64,000 nucleotides of DNA from Eriocheir sinensis (taxonomy: Eukaryota; Arthropoda; Malacostraca; Decapoda; Varunidae). The first letter of the stretch is position 1. Each line of letters begins with the position of its first letter. Made by a program: the position numbers and the translations under genes. The notes below the pieces were generated by a model, which was not told the DNA's origin, made no database searches, and saw only the letters and a list, made by a program, of their open reading frames with translations. This document shows, in pieces, positions 63,361-64,000 of this stretch. The stretch covers positions 319,501 through 383,500 of the forward strand of contig NW_026111663.1 in assembly GCF_024679095.1 (NCBI RefSeq), given 5' to 3'.

Positions 63361-63520
63361 ATTTCAGTGCGTATAGCCCTTCCTACAAGCAAGAAGCGTA
63401 TAAAAGAAAGCAATACAGACATGCATCGTCGATAACCAGCCCTTTTGACCCTATACTAACTTCTTGATGAATATTCATGATTTTCCTTTTATGTATAATT
63501 GATTTTATAAATTTCAGTAC
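63360..63520. repeat. Outlying copy of the 145-bp repeat
   Basis: GCGTATAGCCCTTCCTACAA through ACCAGCCCTTTTGACC and TTTTATGTATAATTG matches the units at 61,785-62,540, most closely the fourth (62,225), but 0.8 kb further on. Confidence 0.8.
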
Positions 63521-63529
63521 GTATAGCTC

Positions 63530-63626
63530 TCCACCATCACCACTATCATGTACCACCATCACTATCACGTACCACCACCACCATCACCACTATCATGTAC
63601 CACCATCACTATCACGTACCACCACC
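63530..63626. repeat. Tandem repeat of ACCACCATCACTATCACGT
   Basis: About five units of ACCACCATCACTATCATGT or ACCACCACCATCACC type. Confidence 0.85.
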
Positions 63627-63777
63627 ATAAGTCATCGGCGCATGGCCAAAGACCACCCACATGTTGTCCTAAAAACCACCTATCAACCCAGACTCCAGAT
63701 TCTCTCTATATAAGGATAAAAAAATGAGCTGCGGGGAGGTAGAATGTGCCAACTAAGATGGCATCATTATAAACATT

Positions 63778-64000
63778 AACCACACCAGGCCCCGCCAAAA
63801 AAAAAAAAGGTCCCACAAAAAAAAAACACCAGGTCCTACAAAAAACACACCAGGTCCCACAAAAAAAAAACACCAGGCCCCACCAAAAAAAAACCAGGCC
63901 CCACCAAAAAAAAACACCAGGCCCCACCAAAAAAAAAACACCAGGCCCCACAAAAAAACACAAGGCCCCACAAAAAAAAACCAGGCCCCACAAAAAAACA
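63778..64000. repeat. Tandem repeat CACCAGGCCCCACC plus A-run, continuing past the window
   Basis: About ten units of ACCAGGCCCCAC(C/A) followed by 6-12 adenines, period about 20-23 bp. The array reaches the right edge of the window. Poly-Gly/Phe frames on the minus strand are artefacts. Confidence 0.92.

Noticed and set aside
63706..63993. Gly/Phe/Trp-rich frames on the minus strand
   Set aside because: Translation of the CACCAGGCCCCACC plus A-run tandem repeat.

Overview
The window reads as eukaryotic, intergenic, repeat-saturated DNA. GT-AG introns, AATAAA signals, long di- and trinucleotide microsatellites, RNA polymerase III-type SINE heads and at least eight LINE copies all point that way. 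The LINE and LTR families, with the (CA)n/(CT)n/(TA)n load, suggest an arthropod, most likely a decapod crustacean. That assignment is inference from family style, not from any diagnostic gene. I see no confident single-copy host gene; nearly every coding region belongs to a mobile element.

Layout. 0-1.9 kb: an inverted-repeat pair, microsatellites and a tRNA-derived SINE. 1.88-10.65 kb: a full-length Ty3/Gypsy-type LTR retrotransposon on the minus strand with LTRs, a tRNA-Leu-type primer site, gag, pol and integrase. Its gag, PR-RT-RNaseH and integrase blocks share one frame and are separated by single stop codons (UGA, then UAG). 10.65-16.8 kb: an I/Jockey-superclade LINE (minus) split by an opposite-strand CR1/Rex1-like LINE. 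16.8-17.8 kb: an 84-bp perfect-loop hairpin and a PIF/Harbinger transposase relic. 17.8-25.3 kb: LINE family A (minus), whose 5' end is interrupted by a complete 4,190-bp DNA transposon (20,996-25,185). That transposon has about 610-bp inverted repeats, a 3-bp TTT target duplication and a three-exon gene for an XPG/FEN-like nuclease protein. The uninterrupted LINE copy at 36.4 kb serves as its empty site.

25.7-37.5 kb: a second SINE, LINE relics, a Myb/SANT-associated spliced gene fragment (minus) and a second, internally deleted copy of the LTR family with a 4-bp CCTT duplication. A second LINE-A copy and a 38-bp minisatellite follow. 37.8-43.7 kb: a MULE-like relic with repeated GGTCCGAGTT termini, a 5'-truncated LINE-A copy, a 32-bp tandem array and two LINE 3' fragments.

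44.8-49.6 kb: a hAT transposase gene split in its BED zinc finger by a 2.93-kb P-superfamily-like element (TIR CATAG..., 7-bp duplication GCTCAAC). That element is itself loaded with a GC-rich inner element built from GTCGGCCGAC palindromes. 49.6-54 kb: largely unexplained, with one frameshifted coding relic near 51.1-51.4 kb. 54-64 kb: an RNase H-bearing LINE, a hAT-like non-autonomous element full of (CT)n/(GA)n, further LINE relics, a roughly 145-bp satellite-like array and short tandem repeats running off the right edge.

The elements form a layered insertion record: SINEs and LINEs were hit by DNA transposons, and DNA transposons were hit by other DNA transposons. Several junctions can be read to the base.
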